Below are positions 35,101 to 46,875 of a stretch of 64,000 nucleotides of DNA, in pieces. A program made the position numbers and the translations under genes. Within the stretch, counting starts at the first letter, position 1; every line of letters begins with the position of its first letter. The notes beneath the pieces were generated by a model. The model saw nothing but the letters and a program-made list of their open reading frames with translations. It made no database searches and was not told the DNA's origin. Source of the DNA: Gordius sp. MW1 (lineage: Eukaryota > Nematomorpha > Gordioida > Gordea > Gordiidae); assembly GCA_964036665.1 (NCBI GenBank), contig OZ038533.1:821001-885000 (forward strand), in the 5' to 3' direction.

Positions 35101-38100
35101 AATTTATAGAAATTATAGCCAAAAAGCAAAAGATCAACATAATTTTAAAGCTAAGTGTGACACAGATTAGGCAGGCAAAGTTATATCGCAATTGTGCTTT
35201 AAGTATAATAAGTCTAAGTTTATTTGATTTGCTAATACATATGTAGGAGGTGGGCATATAAAAATTATAAGCTATAAAGGGGAAAGTAATTTCGTACCAG
35301 ATTAACTATTTTGGGGAAATTTTTGGGAAATCTACGGATTAAAGTGAATGATCTCAAATTCCAAAGTTCCGGTGTTTGATGTTTGGAATCATGAAAAGTT
35401 ATGATCAAGTAAAGTCCTTTGGATGACACTTTGAAAATTCTGAAAGCTGATTTATCCATTCTACCACCCCTGACTTGGTAAGTGAAGCCTGTATGAAGAA
35501 CATTTAAAAAAATAAACGAAAAAAAGAATAAATATTAAATCGCTAAAAACTAAATTTTAATCATTAATTATTTTTATAAAAAAATTACATATTTTGTGAA
35601 GATGAGATAAATAAATAAAAAAAGTTAAGAATTATAAATTTTGCATTCCGCTATGGCTAATGAATTTTATTTACAGATAGTTATTACGATCTTCTGTCGT
35701 ATAAAAAAAGAGCCGCATAGATAAATCTTAAAATACAATTATGTTAAGTAAGTATTTTAATTAAGTAGTTGTAGGACTTACCAGTTTGGATGTCTATATA
35801 AGAGATGTCATTTTTGTATTGCCCTTTCGTGCCTGTACTTTGGGAAAACTGGGTGCTGATAGAGTAGGATATAATGGAGAGAGGTCCGATCCAATATATG
35901 TGTCTGCAACAGCAAAATAAACGAAAAATCACAATTATACGTGATTAAATAATTTTATTAATCGATAATACCTTTAAATTAACTTGATTTATTAAATAAT
36001 TTTCGCTGTCAGTAGCACTCACAACGAAATAAATCTTTAGCCTAATTAAGATTTGAAATATGATTTTTCATTTATTTTCCATTTATCACCCAAGAGCCAC
36101 CACCTCGGTCCCCTCCTTTTATGCAATAAAATTACATACGGTATAAATTATAATAGACTAAGTTCCAATTTTCTCATTTTTCCTTTATTCCTAATATCCT
36201 TAAAATTTTTAAGATTAAAGGGGTTCAGTTTTAGAACCACATTTGAAACAGTATCATAAAAAGGGCTTTATTTTCCCATCTTTAGTGATCTTAAAACTAA
36301 ATTAAAGCATCAATGGAACCATATTAAATATATCCACATTGTAAAATAAAATTTATATACTTTGCTAAATAAAATAAAATTAATAAATCTAATGATGTTC
36401 ATTGGAAACAACACACACTTAATAGGGTTATCGTGAAGCCCGGTAAAATTTCTCAGGAGGCCTCTGTTGTTACCATTAAGATCTACTAGATGAATCGAAC
36501 CTGTAGTAGTGCCTAGAAAAAGTAGATAAAATTTAAAAATTACTTATTTAAACCCAATCATATTAAATAAAGTCACTACAAAATTAAGACAAATTTTGTT
36601 TAGAAAAATTATTATTAAAAACAAAATATATGCACTTTAGTTATTTGAAGGGTAAAAATTTTTTAAAATAATTTTTAAGAATAATTTTTGTGAATACCAA
36701 TAGCCGCTAGGGTGCATCCATTGATATCATTAAAACCTTGATCAAAATCTTGAAATATCTTTGGCCTGATGCTCATAATAGTGGGGCAACATGGTAAGGC
36801 TGATACCGCGCTACTTAACGTAAACTATAATATACATGTAAATTACAAAATTGAAAAAAAAATTAAAGTAAAAAAGAACATAAAATTTATAGAAATATTT
36901 TCAAATATAAAAATAAACATAATTATTTTATTTTAACTTCTAACATATATAGATTTGCTACAATCCCAGGGTATATGATTATTTTCTGCTCAATTCTGAT
37001 ATTTTCTGACATAAAGCTAATAAATTGACGACTAACAGCTTATTTAGATTGCTAAAACAACTTTAATTCAAATCTAAAAACTGCAATAAAAAATAAGAGC
37101 TCTAGAATTCCTTTTTTATAAGTTTATGTAAAAATATTTGGAGTCGACCAATCAATAAATCTAATTTAGTTTTTAATTTTTAAATGATCAAAAAATTTCT
37201 TAATGGATTTCATATTTGTGAAAAAAAACTTTTATGGCCTGTTGATTATTCGGTGCGGAGTTTAGTGATGGGGAAAGTGATAAACAAGTTTCTAAGATTT
37301 CTCCCAAATTTTGTGACGTATACGAATCGTGACGACATGCATCGGACACTTCAACATTTTGTCCACATCCTTCTCCTCCGGTGGATAAAGGAGCGAATAT
37401 ATTTGGTTGTTCAACTATTTTTACAACTCCATTTCCAATCCCTTCAAAACTCTGAAAAATAAAATTTAACCGCTTTTTAAAAGAAAATTAGATTTTTATT
37501 CATTTTTTATTGAGAAGAATCCATATGACCACAAAAACTTCGATATTTTAAACTTAATATTACCATCATGTAATCACCTAGATATAAAATCTACTAAAAA
37601 TTACCTCATTTAACAATCCACTGATCAAGTAAAATTAGTTAATGAGACACATTAGAACTGGATGTTATTTTAGAAGAATACTTTTTATTACATTTATACA
37701 TGTAATATTTTAGTTTCGACACGTAAGAATTGCAACCATTTTTTATATGATTTGGCAGTTTTTAATTTATATCTCCTACAATCAGAATGTTCCTCTATTG
37801 CTAACATCCCCAAAAATATTTTATAATTAAGTAAAAATTCCTACGAATTTTAAGGGCTCTCTTTAGACACAAATGTTTGTCGGTCCTGTTATGTCCAACT
37901 CGTTGGTTTATAATAAAAAACTACAGTATTCCAGTATTAAATTTAAAAATTGTACCACTACGAAAATGATTTTGTTAAACTAATTTATCAAATGAGTTTA
38001 AAAATGAAGATTATACATTGGAATTATGGTTTTTCGTTTCGACTTGCCAAAAATATAGCATAGAGGAACCGTAGGATGCATTGTCACCAATTGGCGACGA

Positions 38101-41100
38101 GGCACCCCTTTCCGAACAGCTGATTAAAATGGCGACCGAACTGCCTGTGAGGGGTGAAGCGCACGCCCCCATTATCGTGGACGTGGGGTAAAATGAGCCT
38201 TTCTTTTGACCACAAAATAATCTAGAACTAGTGCCTTGATGCAAATTAAACCATTAGCATAATATTTTAAATAACATTTTTTTGCAAATTTCAATTAGAA
38301 ATTAAGACAACTTAAAATTGTTTTCAAGTTGTTAAAAAAGACATTAAATATTGAGTAAAAATTGATGAATAAAATTCAAAAGGCTAACCCATATTTTTGA
38401 AAGATGAGAATGAGGTGGACAATGGATGGCTTTGTGTAGAAATTGGCGATGACTCTTTAGCCAGAATATTTGATGCCGACGGGACGTCATAATTATTTAT
38501 AATGTCGTATAATTGTGACAAATCAGACCCCTCCTCTAAAATGCACAAATTATAATTTAAACAAAATATAGAATTCAAAATAAAACACGCATTTTTCATC
38601 TCAGAAATGCGAATCATATGAAAAAAAGTTTAAAAACTTTTTTTATGTTTTTACTATATACTAACTAAATAAAACACTTTTACCATTTCACAAGGGGAAA
38701 ATAATGGCTAAAACCTTTTTAGTTAATATTTTACATTGATTCAATGTCAATCTAATATTAAAAATAAAAAGAATTCAAGGAATCATACACGTATACAAAC
38801 ATTATTTATATATATATATATATAAATATATATATAAATATATATATAAATATATATATATTTATAAATATAATAATATTTTCTTATAATATATATTTAG
38901 GAGTTTGGGCAGCTTAAATAATACGGACTCTTAGAAGGGTTAAAGCGGGCTCAGGCGGGCGATTCAGTTATAAAATCGGACGGCACGAGTTCGGACCCAA
39001 AATTTAACAAATCTGACCATAATAAGTATTATATCGTAAATATAAGAAAATCAGCGATGCAATATATTGGCAACTTGATTAAATAAATTAATTAAATAAC
39101 TGTGTTTATTCACAAAACTCATAATCCCTCCTTTTAAGCTATGAATTGCGCGATAAAGTTAAAAATTCACAGAAAATACCACTGCGTTTAACTACCGAGT
39201 TTTAAGGAGGTTATAGCGTTCATTAATCCATGAAATTCGGTTTGAAATCGCAATTGCATCGTACCACTGCTAGTTACCGTATAAAATGCTTCTCCGTAAT
39301 CTGCAAATCCTCCTTCGCAAGTCTGGTTCGGGCACATTTTGAAAAATGTTTCTTCATTTTGAGTTTTAATCAAAGAACCTCTCTTGCACGGATTATATAG
39401 AAAAGAACCATCTTTTTCCAAAACTAATGCCACTATTTCTCTCGGGTATACCAGGTAAAAGAGGTTAGGCCAACACAAACTCCACACGATTTGTAAGCAT
39501 TGGGAATTTTCTAGCAAATTTGAAAAATAGTTTTCAAGCAGAAAAAAATTGCAATCAAATGTTTTAATTATATTAATAATAATATCCATATATAGAGCCG
39601 AATCTGCCTAACTTGTTTTTTATTAGCCTAAAATTGTTAAAAATTAATATAAATAAATATTACCCATAGTTTAAATATTTATTTTTTAAATGTCCGCAAA
39701 CATAAATATCAATTAATACTAGATAGGGCAAAACTATATAGATATAGATATATAATTAAAAGGCTCGAAGTAGTGTTGTAAAAAGGGCTGTGTTTTGTTT
39801 GGTCGACATTTGGTTTTAGTCGACTAAACATAAACAAACCAAAAGTCTTTTTGGTCTGTTTTTCTTAATCGACCTCGAGGCTTGGTCCTAATCTGAAAAA
39901 CGGACCAGAAAGGGAAACTAAGTCGTTTTTACAAAACTAGCTCAAAGTCTATTTACCATCGTGGGAAGAAATATATGATAATATCGTAAATTTTAAAAGT
40001 ATTTGAATAAAAGTTAAGTTATTAAAGACATGTATATAATTAAAAATATTTTTCAAATTATTCGTAGTTTTAAATGCTAATTTAAATAAAATGTTAGAAC
40101 CTTATGTTATAAAAATATAAACAAACCTTTAGAAGTGTTTTGTTGTTTGTTAATTGTTTCGTTGTAAAGCTGATCGTTAATGTCTTTGTCCAAAAATGGC
40201 TTAAAAATGTCGTTTGATATCTGAGAATGATCTTTTGGGGAAGAAAGGATAAACTCTTTTCCTAGAGGAGCTGTGCCCGATCCTATTTCGGCATCATCTG
40301 CTTTTTAATTTAAGATAACTTTAACATTTCTAAAATATTAAAAAAGTGACAAGTTAAATTTAGGTTAAAGATAAAATTTTAAATTATCCGACACCGCCAT
40401 AATAATATTTTGAATAAATCACTAAAATAAATTAAAAGTTAGAAAGTAAAGCTTAATCTATTTAAACATCAAGAATACATTAAAATAGCCAAACTCAAAA
40501 AATAAAAGATTACAAAATTGTGGTTCCAAACTCAATTATTCCCTTTGAAAAATTGATGGAAAATACTAGTTAATTGTTCAGATTTTTCAAATAAATTAAT
40601 TTATTTAGTTTCAAATCATTAGTAAAAATACAAAAATTAACAACTAGTAAAAAATATAAAAAATATTCCAAAATCTCAAGAATTGCAAAAAACAAATGTC
40701 TGCAACCAAATTAAATGAATATTTTACATTTATATTACCCTGGGTCTCATCAACAGGATGGGTAAATAGTGTTTTCACACCTTTTTTAATAAAACTTGAA
40801 AACTTAGATTGTGAATAGGTCTCCTTATTGGGTGATTTGGCCAAATTTATGACATTTGTGTATGGTATAACTGATTCTATAAACATAATAAGAACAAATT
40901 TGATTGGCTGTAAAAGTTATCAAGTATTTAAAAGCACAAAAGATTTTTTACCTGCAGTGTAGTTAGCTGTTTGCTTTGATTGAGTTGCAATTTTCTTTCC
41001 AGTTTTATATGATAAAAGATAAAACTTTTTTGGTGTTCTTTGATGAAATTTTGAATTAAGATGTGCTGATTTGCAAAAATCTTGAGGATCACAATCTCTA

Positions 41101-41973
41101 TATAATTCAACATAACCTGGTCCACTAACTATATAAATTGACTTTTATTTAGGCATCATATAATCAACATTCATACACACAAAGTTTATAATAAAAACAT
41201 TTATAAATTAGTATATTTGTAAAATAAAAAGCTAAAAAGTTATATTGATTTAGAAAGGAATTACCAATAAATCTTTTGTAATCAAAAGGATCATATGCAA
41301 TGAATTTCGCACATTCTGATAATTTATGCCTCCATATAGTCACACCAGAAAAAGCATTTAATATAGTCAAATTAGAATGACCATGTGTATTAAAATTTTG
41401 AAGTGTAATAATATATTCTAGAGAACACATGTATTTGTTAGGAACCCATTGAATATCTACAAAGTAAAAATTAGATGAGAACATAAATAAAAATAAACCT
41501 TGAAGTATGAATTCTTTGACTTTATCTTGATATGGATTGGTTATTATATTAATACATGCTCCAGATACAATATCCCATAAAATAATATTACTCTTAATAT
41601 CACATGAAAGACATGTTGACACATAAGGTGAATTGTCATTTGTAACATTATATGAGTTGTTTTGATGGTAAGGCTTTAATCTAATCTAGAAGCCTTTTAT
41701 AAAATTCAGACATATAATTACGTGTGAAACCATATCATCATGTTGATCTAATGTTTTTAGCACCTACAGGCAAAAATTTACATAGATCTTATAGAAGTCA
41801 CATACTTTTTTTGAATAATAGTCAAAAACAACAACTAAATTTTGGCATCCATACACCAACAAGTCATGGTATCCCCTATATAAAATTAAAAAATTGATTA
41901 TATTCCAGCTTTACCAATCAATTGCATTTTTATTCATGGCATTTAATGCACCAGGTAATAAGGTCGGCTTCAT
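29172..41973 (-). CDS. WDR11: WDR11: WD-repeat trafficking protein, 27 exons
   Basis: WDR11 is a double beta-propeller scaffold of endosome-to-Golgi vesicle tethering, also tied to Hedgehog signalling. The start ATG at 41973 directly follows an in-frame TAA. Exons, in order: 41973-41915, 41875-41806, 41763-41722, 41685-41499, 41456-41265, 41128-40952, 40876-40739, 40297-40127, 39510-39196, 38535-38389, 38234-38017, 37451-37230, 36824-36698, 36512-36419, 35903-35782, 35488-35298, 35086-34574, 34093-33816, 33542-33363, 32323-32239, 32104-32027, 31765-31559, 31230-31133, 30752-30655, 30595-30515, 29718-29560, 29288-29172. About 1,455 residues (human 1,224). Diagnostic matches: PGALNAMNKNAIDWG, LVYPREIVAL, TPELWNLRSFTLIRRFPKNF, TVKLVATNLIA, YWERAAWIAK. 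All phases agree except the 31559/31230 junction. Confidence 0.88.
29952..30388. mobile_element. Non-autonomous TIR element in a WDR11 intron
   Basis: It starts CATGGGCTTAGCTAGGATTT and ends in the inverted CCCGGCTAGGCCCATG, 437 bp in the intron 30514-29719. A 77-codon plus-strand frame inside (29997-30230) shows no recognised motif. The flanks (ACACGGGC and TATTGACC) do not match, so the boundaries are provisional. Confidence 0.5.
30842..31028. mobile_element. CATGGGCGTAGCC-family MITE in a WDR11 intron
   Basis: The element at 30850-31020 (171 bp) begins CATGGGCGTAGCCAAGGGGG and ends GCTGGCTATGCCCATG. The flanks TACACAGG and TACATGGG match at 6 of 8 positions. It shares its interior with the copies at 2645, 14756, 15467, 59131 and 59420. 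Confidence 0.75.
32421..33156 (-). mobile_element. 720-bp hAT element with perfect duplication, in a WDR11 intron
   Basis: The element at 32429-33148 starts CAGTGGTTTTTAACC and ends in the inverted GGTTAAGAATCACTG, with further GCGACCCCC matches inside the ends. A perfect 8-bp duplication TGCTAGGC (32421-32428, 33149-33156) flanks it. It lies in the intron 33362-32324 and leaves the splice sites intact. The minus strand keeps the last part of a ZBED5/SCAND3-like transposase. A tRNA-like 3' half (GAGTTCGAATCCCCTGG, about 33028-33044) is also embedded. Confidence 0.92.
32713..32973 (-). pseudogene. ZBED5/FAM200-type hAT transposase C-terminus
   Basis: The 86-residue frame has SLPQFWIQIRAEYPPLFSAA, LLPFASTYLCEKGFSTMVDI and KSKKRNRL, then ALQSIEPRINKLAEDVQQQK and SH. 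This is the C-terminal dimerisation region of ZBED5 / SCAND3 / FAM200-like hAT proteins. Everything upstream (BED finger and catalytic core) is missing, so this copy cannot move itself. The frame starts at an internal Met next to a short intergenic-like stretch. Confidence 0.85.
38805..38870. repeat. TA-rich microsatellite in a WDR11 intron
   Basis: Alternating TATATATA tracts separated by AAA, about 65 bp, in the intron 39195-38536. Confidence 0.85.
38895..39018. repeat. Relic of the GCCCGG-type hAT end in a WDR11 intron
   Basis: GTTTGGGCAGCTTAAATAAT, then CTTAGAAGGGTTAAAGCGGG, then CGAGTTCGGACCCAAAATTT and AACAAATCTGACC follow the order of the end found at 27880-28000. No partner end or duplication remains. 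Confidence 0.55.
39763..39947. mobile_element. TAGTGTTG-type hAT MITE in a WDR11 intron
   Basis: The element at 39771-39939 (169 bp) starts TAGTGTTGTAAAAAGGGCTG and ends CGTTTTTACAAAACTA. The flanks GCTCGAAG and GCTCAAAG match at 7 of 8 bases. GGTCGAC and TCGACTAA motifs recur as in the copy at 21998-22191. It lies in the intron 40126-39511. Confidence 0.85.
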
Positions 41974-43737
41974 TTAAAATGTCGACATTTGGATTGCATC
42001 ATTTTTCATCATCACACTTCGCTAAAAAAAAAAAAAAAATCAACATAAGCTTAACCATCATCTGGATCTTTCAATATGACCCCTTTGCTGGGATGGATAT
42101 ATTCGTAACTAACTGTCCTCAATAGAGCTGATAGAATTCATAAAGAGAGGGGAAAAAATCAAAATTTTCGAGTGGAGGATAAAGATAATATTCCTAAATA
42201 ATGTGGGATATTTTGCAAAAATATATCATCCTACCTCTACAAAACCCAACTCACTATTTATCAACATCACACTCCTCCCAAATGAATGATTTTATTTATA
42301 ACTGAGACCAATTGTGTCGCCCAAACTAGCTAACCATGATGAGACACTTTCTTTCCACATCTCCAAACCTCGATCCTGAGTACAATGCCCAAACTAGAAA
42401 ACAATGAGAAACTGCAGGTCTTCTTTCCAAAGTCCCAAGGAAGTGTCGTATCCTATATTTATATGCTTATACTATTTGCTTGCATGTTTTGCTTTTACTT
42501 TAATGTCTCCTGCTACTAACAATACTGATCTTTGCTTTTACATACTAACACACTATACCACCTGTAATTGAGATAAGATATATTAAAGCTGAATGATTTC
42601 TGAATTCTTGCACTCTTATCATTTGGGGGAACTATCACAATATTTAAACTCATTTATAAAGAACAAAATGTTTGATGTTTATTGTATTCTTAAATTGGGA
42701 ATATTCTACTCAACAGTATGAATCATAGGTTTTAAAATGTTAAATGTGGACTGGACTCTACTAATAAAAATGAATTATTGTTTAATAAGGACTTAAAATT
42801 TGAGGAGACTTTTGTAAAGTTTTTTTTTTCAGCAACCGTATTTGGTTAGGATTTATCCATCTAACTGATTCTTTACTACATCTCTTACAATGCAAATTTT
42901 CATTTTATAAGTTGAGGAGAATCTCTTTTATTATAGTTTATACAACCCTTTTTACATCATCTATGATAACATAAACCTTCCTTCCCAACCTAATCACATG
43001 CCATCATAAATCCCTTTAGGATGAGGGTGCCTTGTTTTGCTTAATAAAAGTTTCTATAATGCATGCACCCTTTGATAAACTTATTAATACTCAGCACCTG
43101 CCATCCAAATCAAATGATTAGCCAGAATCGGAGGTTGTCCAATAATTTGATCTCTATGATAGACTGACCTTGAATTTGACATCACATATATTATGTAAAA
43201 AAGATGGCTTAGATGAATAGGAGAAGGTTTTTTAAAATATCGATTAATGTTAACTATTGGCTTGTAATTTTAACTTTATCTCATCTATTGGCATGGATAA
43301 AAATAACTGGCACATTGATATTTGACAAATAAGAAATAGAAAAACTTTGGAATATTCGTCATTGACATGCTAAAATGATATGATTAATAGTAACAGATTT
43401 GCTACTGGATAGTAGAATCTTACCTTTCGTTTTGAACTGAATGGATATCTAATAACTAAATCTGATATATATATATAATACGTATAAAAGTAGAGAAAAT
43501 TTTAATTTTAACTGATCTCTATACACGATATTAAAACATAATTGAGATTACATTAATCAATAAATAGGAAAGGGAAATGCTTGATAAATTTAAAAACTAA
43601 AGTGCGCTCGCTTTTGACTTCGATACCTGATCTTTAACTTTCATTATCCATAGTAAACTAACACTAACCCCCCCCCCCCTCCAAATCTTAACTAATAATA
43701 TCATTGGTTTTCATAACTGGACGAAATATAAACTATC
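41974..43737. other. Spacer upstream of WDR11
   Basis: The segment holds the presumed promoter of WDR11 at its left edge and the start of the LINE on the right. A poly-A run lies near 42027-42039 and a poly-C run near 43668-43680. I saw no further supported exon. Part of 43500-43737 may be the 5' untranslated region of the LINE. Confidence 0.4.
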
Positions 43738-44256
43738 ATGCGGATTAAGATCGCATCACTAAACGTTAATACCTTAATGGTGGAAGGGAATCAACAATGT
43801 ATGATAACATTCGCTAGGAAATATAAACTGGACGTTTTGTGTTTACAACAAACTCGGATCCCCCTCTCCAGAGTCGATAGCGCATACTCAGACTACACAA
43901 TATATCATGCTGGCATCAGTGAGAACCCAACCACAGGAGTGTCCACAATATTAAATAAACGTCTCTCAATCTCGAGTATCGATTGGGTTAATGACAGAAT
44001 CCTCATCCTCAATGTCACATTCGGGTCACGCACTCTTTCATTGATAAACGTCTATGTCCCCACATCGTCATATAAACTTCAAATATTGAAAGACTTTTTC
44101 ACTCTCCTTTCAGGAAAGATCAAAACTCTAAATCGCAGATCAGTGCCCATTATCATTGGCGACTTCAACTCTTCGGTTAAGTACACTGATCGTGATGATC
44201 CTGGCTTGGTTGGCCCTGACTCTTTAGGTACAAATAATAGAAATGGGATTTTCTGA
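43738..44256 (+). pseudogene. LINE endonuclease domain, frameshifted at its end
   Basis: Exonuclease-endonuclease-phosphatase fold: KIASLNVNTL near the start, LDVLCLQQTRIP, then VPIIIGDFNSS. The catalytic Glu of the usual LQE motif reads Gln (LQQT), which should impair cleavage if real. The frame ends with GIF and stop at 44256. The endonuclease continues one base out of frame in the next ORF (SQIDHLLCRS and ADHSAIAAEL, with the catalytic His), so a single-base loss in the T run at about 44250-44255 explains the break. Confidence 0.85.
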
Positions 44257-44273
44257 AAAAATGGTGTAGAGGG

Positions 44274-46646
44274 TTGAAGTGGCGCATTGCCTCTACTTTT
44301 TCCGACCTCCCCACGGATCAGCTGGCTACATTTAGAAAAAGGAACAGTTCCCAAACAAGCCAAATAGATCACCTTCTGTGCAGATCACGGCATTATAAAA
44401 TTGTAAAAAACTTTCGTGTTATACAGGACACAATAATCGAAAAGGCGGACCACAGCGCCATAGCAGCTGAGCTGGTAGTGAAATCAGCCACCTTACGAAT
44501 ACCATCATTACGCAATAATCCAACGATAAGGCCACAAGGTTTATCTGGTACAACCGAATTCAGGGAATATCTACGCTCCAAATTTAGAAATACAAATTTT
44601 TCTGATTTACCCATCAATGAGTTGAGTCTGAAAATATCAACTCTATTTGCTAATGCCCCCAAGTGCCAGAATCGAATGAAGACAAAAACTTGGTTCTCAC
44701 AACAAACGATAGGGCTACTGAGGACAAGAAATCAACTTTTTTTCGATGATAAAAATTTCCCCTACAAATCCTCTTGCCTGTTGGCCCTCAGCAAGCGCAT
44801 TAAGTCAAGCATAAGACAGGATAAAATGGCTTATATTAATTCGCGAACTAGCGAGGCAGAGGCGGCGGCCCGCTCAAATAATACTCACCAACTATTCAAC
44901 ATAATAAAAAGCCTAAATCGTAGCTCCTTTTCAAAAAGGGCATACTACAACATAAAAACAGCAAGTGAGTCAAACGACTCCTTGGTGCAAACCAAAACAT
45001 GGGAGCTTTACTTTAGATCTATTTTGTCTCCCCAGTTCAAAGTGCCGGTATTGGACATCTTTAGAGATTTTATAATAAAATTTAAAGGACCTCCGACACT
45101 CCCAATATTAACTGACCCACCATCAGTATCAGAGATCAACAGAGCAATCAAATCGCTTAAAACCCACAAAGCGGCTGACCTGATTGGACTCACCTCAGAG
45201 GCACTGAGAGCGGATCCTTACGTCTCTGGTACTATGCTACATCTACTCTTTTATAAAGTCTGGGCGAAAGAAGAGGCACCAGAATCTTGGTCACAAGGGC
45301 GGCTTATCAAGCTTTTTAAGAAAGGAGATCCATCTGATCCTAATAATTACAGGGGAATCACAATTATAAATCTTGAGTCCAAAATATTTATAAAAATAAT
45401 CTACAACAGAATATATAATGAGGTCGAGGGCATTCTCAAACAAAATCAAGCAGGGTTTAGGAAATGCCGGACTACAACAGAACACATCATCACCCTGAGA
45501 AATATGATAGATGTGTCGCGTTTCAGTGGGGATCCTTTGGTTTTAGTCTTCCTAGACATTTCGAAAGCGTTTGACTCTCTTTCCCATCTTTACATATGGG
45601 AGTCGCTATGTCTATTGGGAATTCCCAAAAAATTGATTCTTATGATCTTCCTGATCTACAAAGACATGAAAGTAATAATAACGCATCTACAACACAAATC
45701 AGACCCGATCCCAGTGACAGTGGGAGTTAGACAGGGCTGCCCACTGTCCCCTCTTCTTTTTATAATAGCGATGGACTTGATCGTAAAGCGGTCTATACTT
45801 GGCTACGATGGCATCAATGTAAACGGTACCAACATATCATCACTACTTTTTGCGGATGATATATGCCTTATCGCTTCGTCTGTATCACAGGCTCAATCGA
45901 TGGTTGATAGATTTGCTACTCAGGCGAAACAAGCAGGGTTGTTTATAAATGCTAGTAAGTGCTCTATGCTTGTAATAAATAATCAATCAGAGGAGGAGTT
46001 AATAATAGAAAATAACCCAATACAAGCATCCCACAGAGTAAAGTATTTAGGAGTAGAACTAACAGAGGATTCTTATGCTGACGAAGACTTAGATTTAAAG
46101 CTCCGACGAACTCTTGTAAAATTTTACTCTTGTTCGGCAATCTGGCGCTCGCGCCAACTGGTCCTTAACACCCGCCTGAGGATTTTTAAAGTTATGATTC
46201 TACCAACACTTCTTTATGGGTGTGAATCTTGGTCGTTGCGTGCTCCCGGCATAAAAAAACTCCAAATTAACATAAACAAAATGCTACGAATTGTATGTCG
46301 AATCTTTTATCCGGCAACGATAACAAACGAAAATCTGTGGATGCGTTGCAAGATCCCTCCAGTTAAAAATATTATGTTAACAAGGAAGTGGAATTTTTTA
46401 GCGCATCAGGCCCGGAGGAAGGGAACAAACTATTGCCTGTCTTCCCTGTTCTGGTGTCCTCCTTCACTAAGAGGCTTGAAGTGCAACGGCAGTTGGCTTC
46501 ATAAGACTTTTCGTGAAATCCAACTATTGGGTCAGGACTGGGATTCAATGTTGACAATAATGCAAGATAGGAAATTATGGATAGAGTTCTCAAAAAACCA
46601 ACTATCTTGTCTTTCAACTACAAGGGCGCGTACATCTCATTCGTAA
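44274..46646 (+). CDS. LINE reverse transcriptase (end of endonuclease plus RT)
   Basis: A 790-residue frame. The first 60 residues complete the endonuclease (IDHLL, ADHSA). RT motifs then follow in order: RLIKLFKKGDPSDPNNYRGI, QNQAGFRKCRTTTEHI, LVFLDISKAFDSL, GVRQGCPLSPLLF, and the catalytic LLFADDICLIA near residue 525. A downstream KYLGVELTEDS and a C-terminal Cys-containing segment (MLRIVCRIFYPA, MRCKIPPVKN) complete the usual layout. Without the upstream frame this ORF alone is not a full element protein. Confidence 0.88.
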   Translation: MKWRIASTFSDLPTDQLATFRKRNSSQTSQIDHLLCRSRHYKIVKNFRVIQDTIIEKADHSAIAAELVVKSATLRIPSLRNNPTIRPQGLSGTTEFREYLRSKFRNTNFSDLPINELSLKISTLFANAPKCQNRMKTKTWFSQQTIGLLRTRNQLFFDDKNFPYKSSCLLALSKRIKSSIRQDKMAYINSRTSEAEAAARSNNTHQLFNIIKSLNRSSFSKRAYYNIKTASESNDSLVQTKTWELYFRSILSPQFKVPVLDIFRDFIIKFKGPPTLPILTDPPSVSEINRAIKSLKTHKAADLIGLTSEALRADPYVSGTMLHLLFYKVWAKEEAPESWSQGRLIKLFKKGDPSDPNNYRGITIINLESKIFIKIIYNRIYNEVEGILKQNQAGFRKCRTTTEHIITLRNMIDVSRFSGDPLVLVFLDISKAFDSLSHLYIWESLCLLGIPKKLILMIFLIYKDMKVIITHLQHKSDPIPVTVGVRQGCPLSPLLFIIAMDLIVKRSILGYDGINVNGTNISSLLFADDICLIASSVSQAQSMVDRFATQAKQAGLFINASKCSMLVINNQSEEELIIENNPIQASHRVKYLGVELTEDSYADEDLDLKLRRTLVKFYSCSAIWRSRQLVLNTRLRIFKVMILPTLLYGCESWSLRAPGIKKLQININKMLRIVCRIFYPATITNENLWMRCKIPPVKNIMLTRKWNFLAHQARRKGTNYCLSSLFWCPPSLRGLKCNGSWLHKTFREIQLLGQDWDSMLTIMQDRKLWIEFSKNQLSCLSTTRARTSHS

Positions 46647-46875
46647 TAATCGCTCTCCCAGAATGTTCTCTTTAATTCTTATGGATTAGGGTATTACATA
46701 TAACCATGCCATAATTACACTGCATATTAATCAAATTTGTTACAGGTACATTACACACGTTGTCACCAACGTGGCCTTATGCGCCATTTGGCGTGAGAAG
46801 GGGCCCAACCTTAGATTGCACTTACTAAGCTCTTGGGCGTCTTCGCGGCAATCATACATACATACATACATACAT

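Larger units (their letters stand above)
43738..46875 (+). mobile_element. LINE (non-LTR retrotransposon) with endonuclease and reverse transcriptase, one frameshift
   Basis: An N-terminal apurinic-type endonuclease (43738-44256) is joined out of frame to a reverse-transcriptase frame (44274-46646). The 3' end carries a short tail of CATA repeats (about 46852-46875), typical of LINE insertions. There is no separate gag-like ORF upstream. The family clade is not resolved from motifs alone. Near-complete length and a single frame break suggest a fairly recent copy. Confidence 0.88.

Noticed and set aside
37184-37462. 92-residue plus-strand frame
   Set aside because: Antisense of WDR11 exon 37451-37230.
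44079-44372. Minus-strand frame opposite the LINE
   Set aside because: Shadow of the LINE coding sequence; the plus strand carries all motifs.
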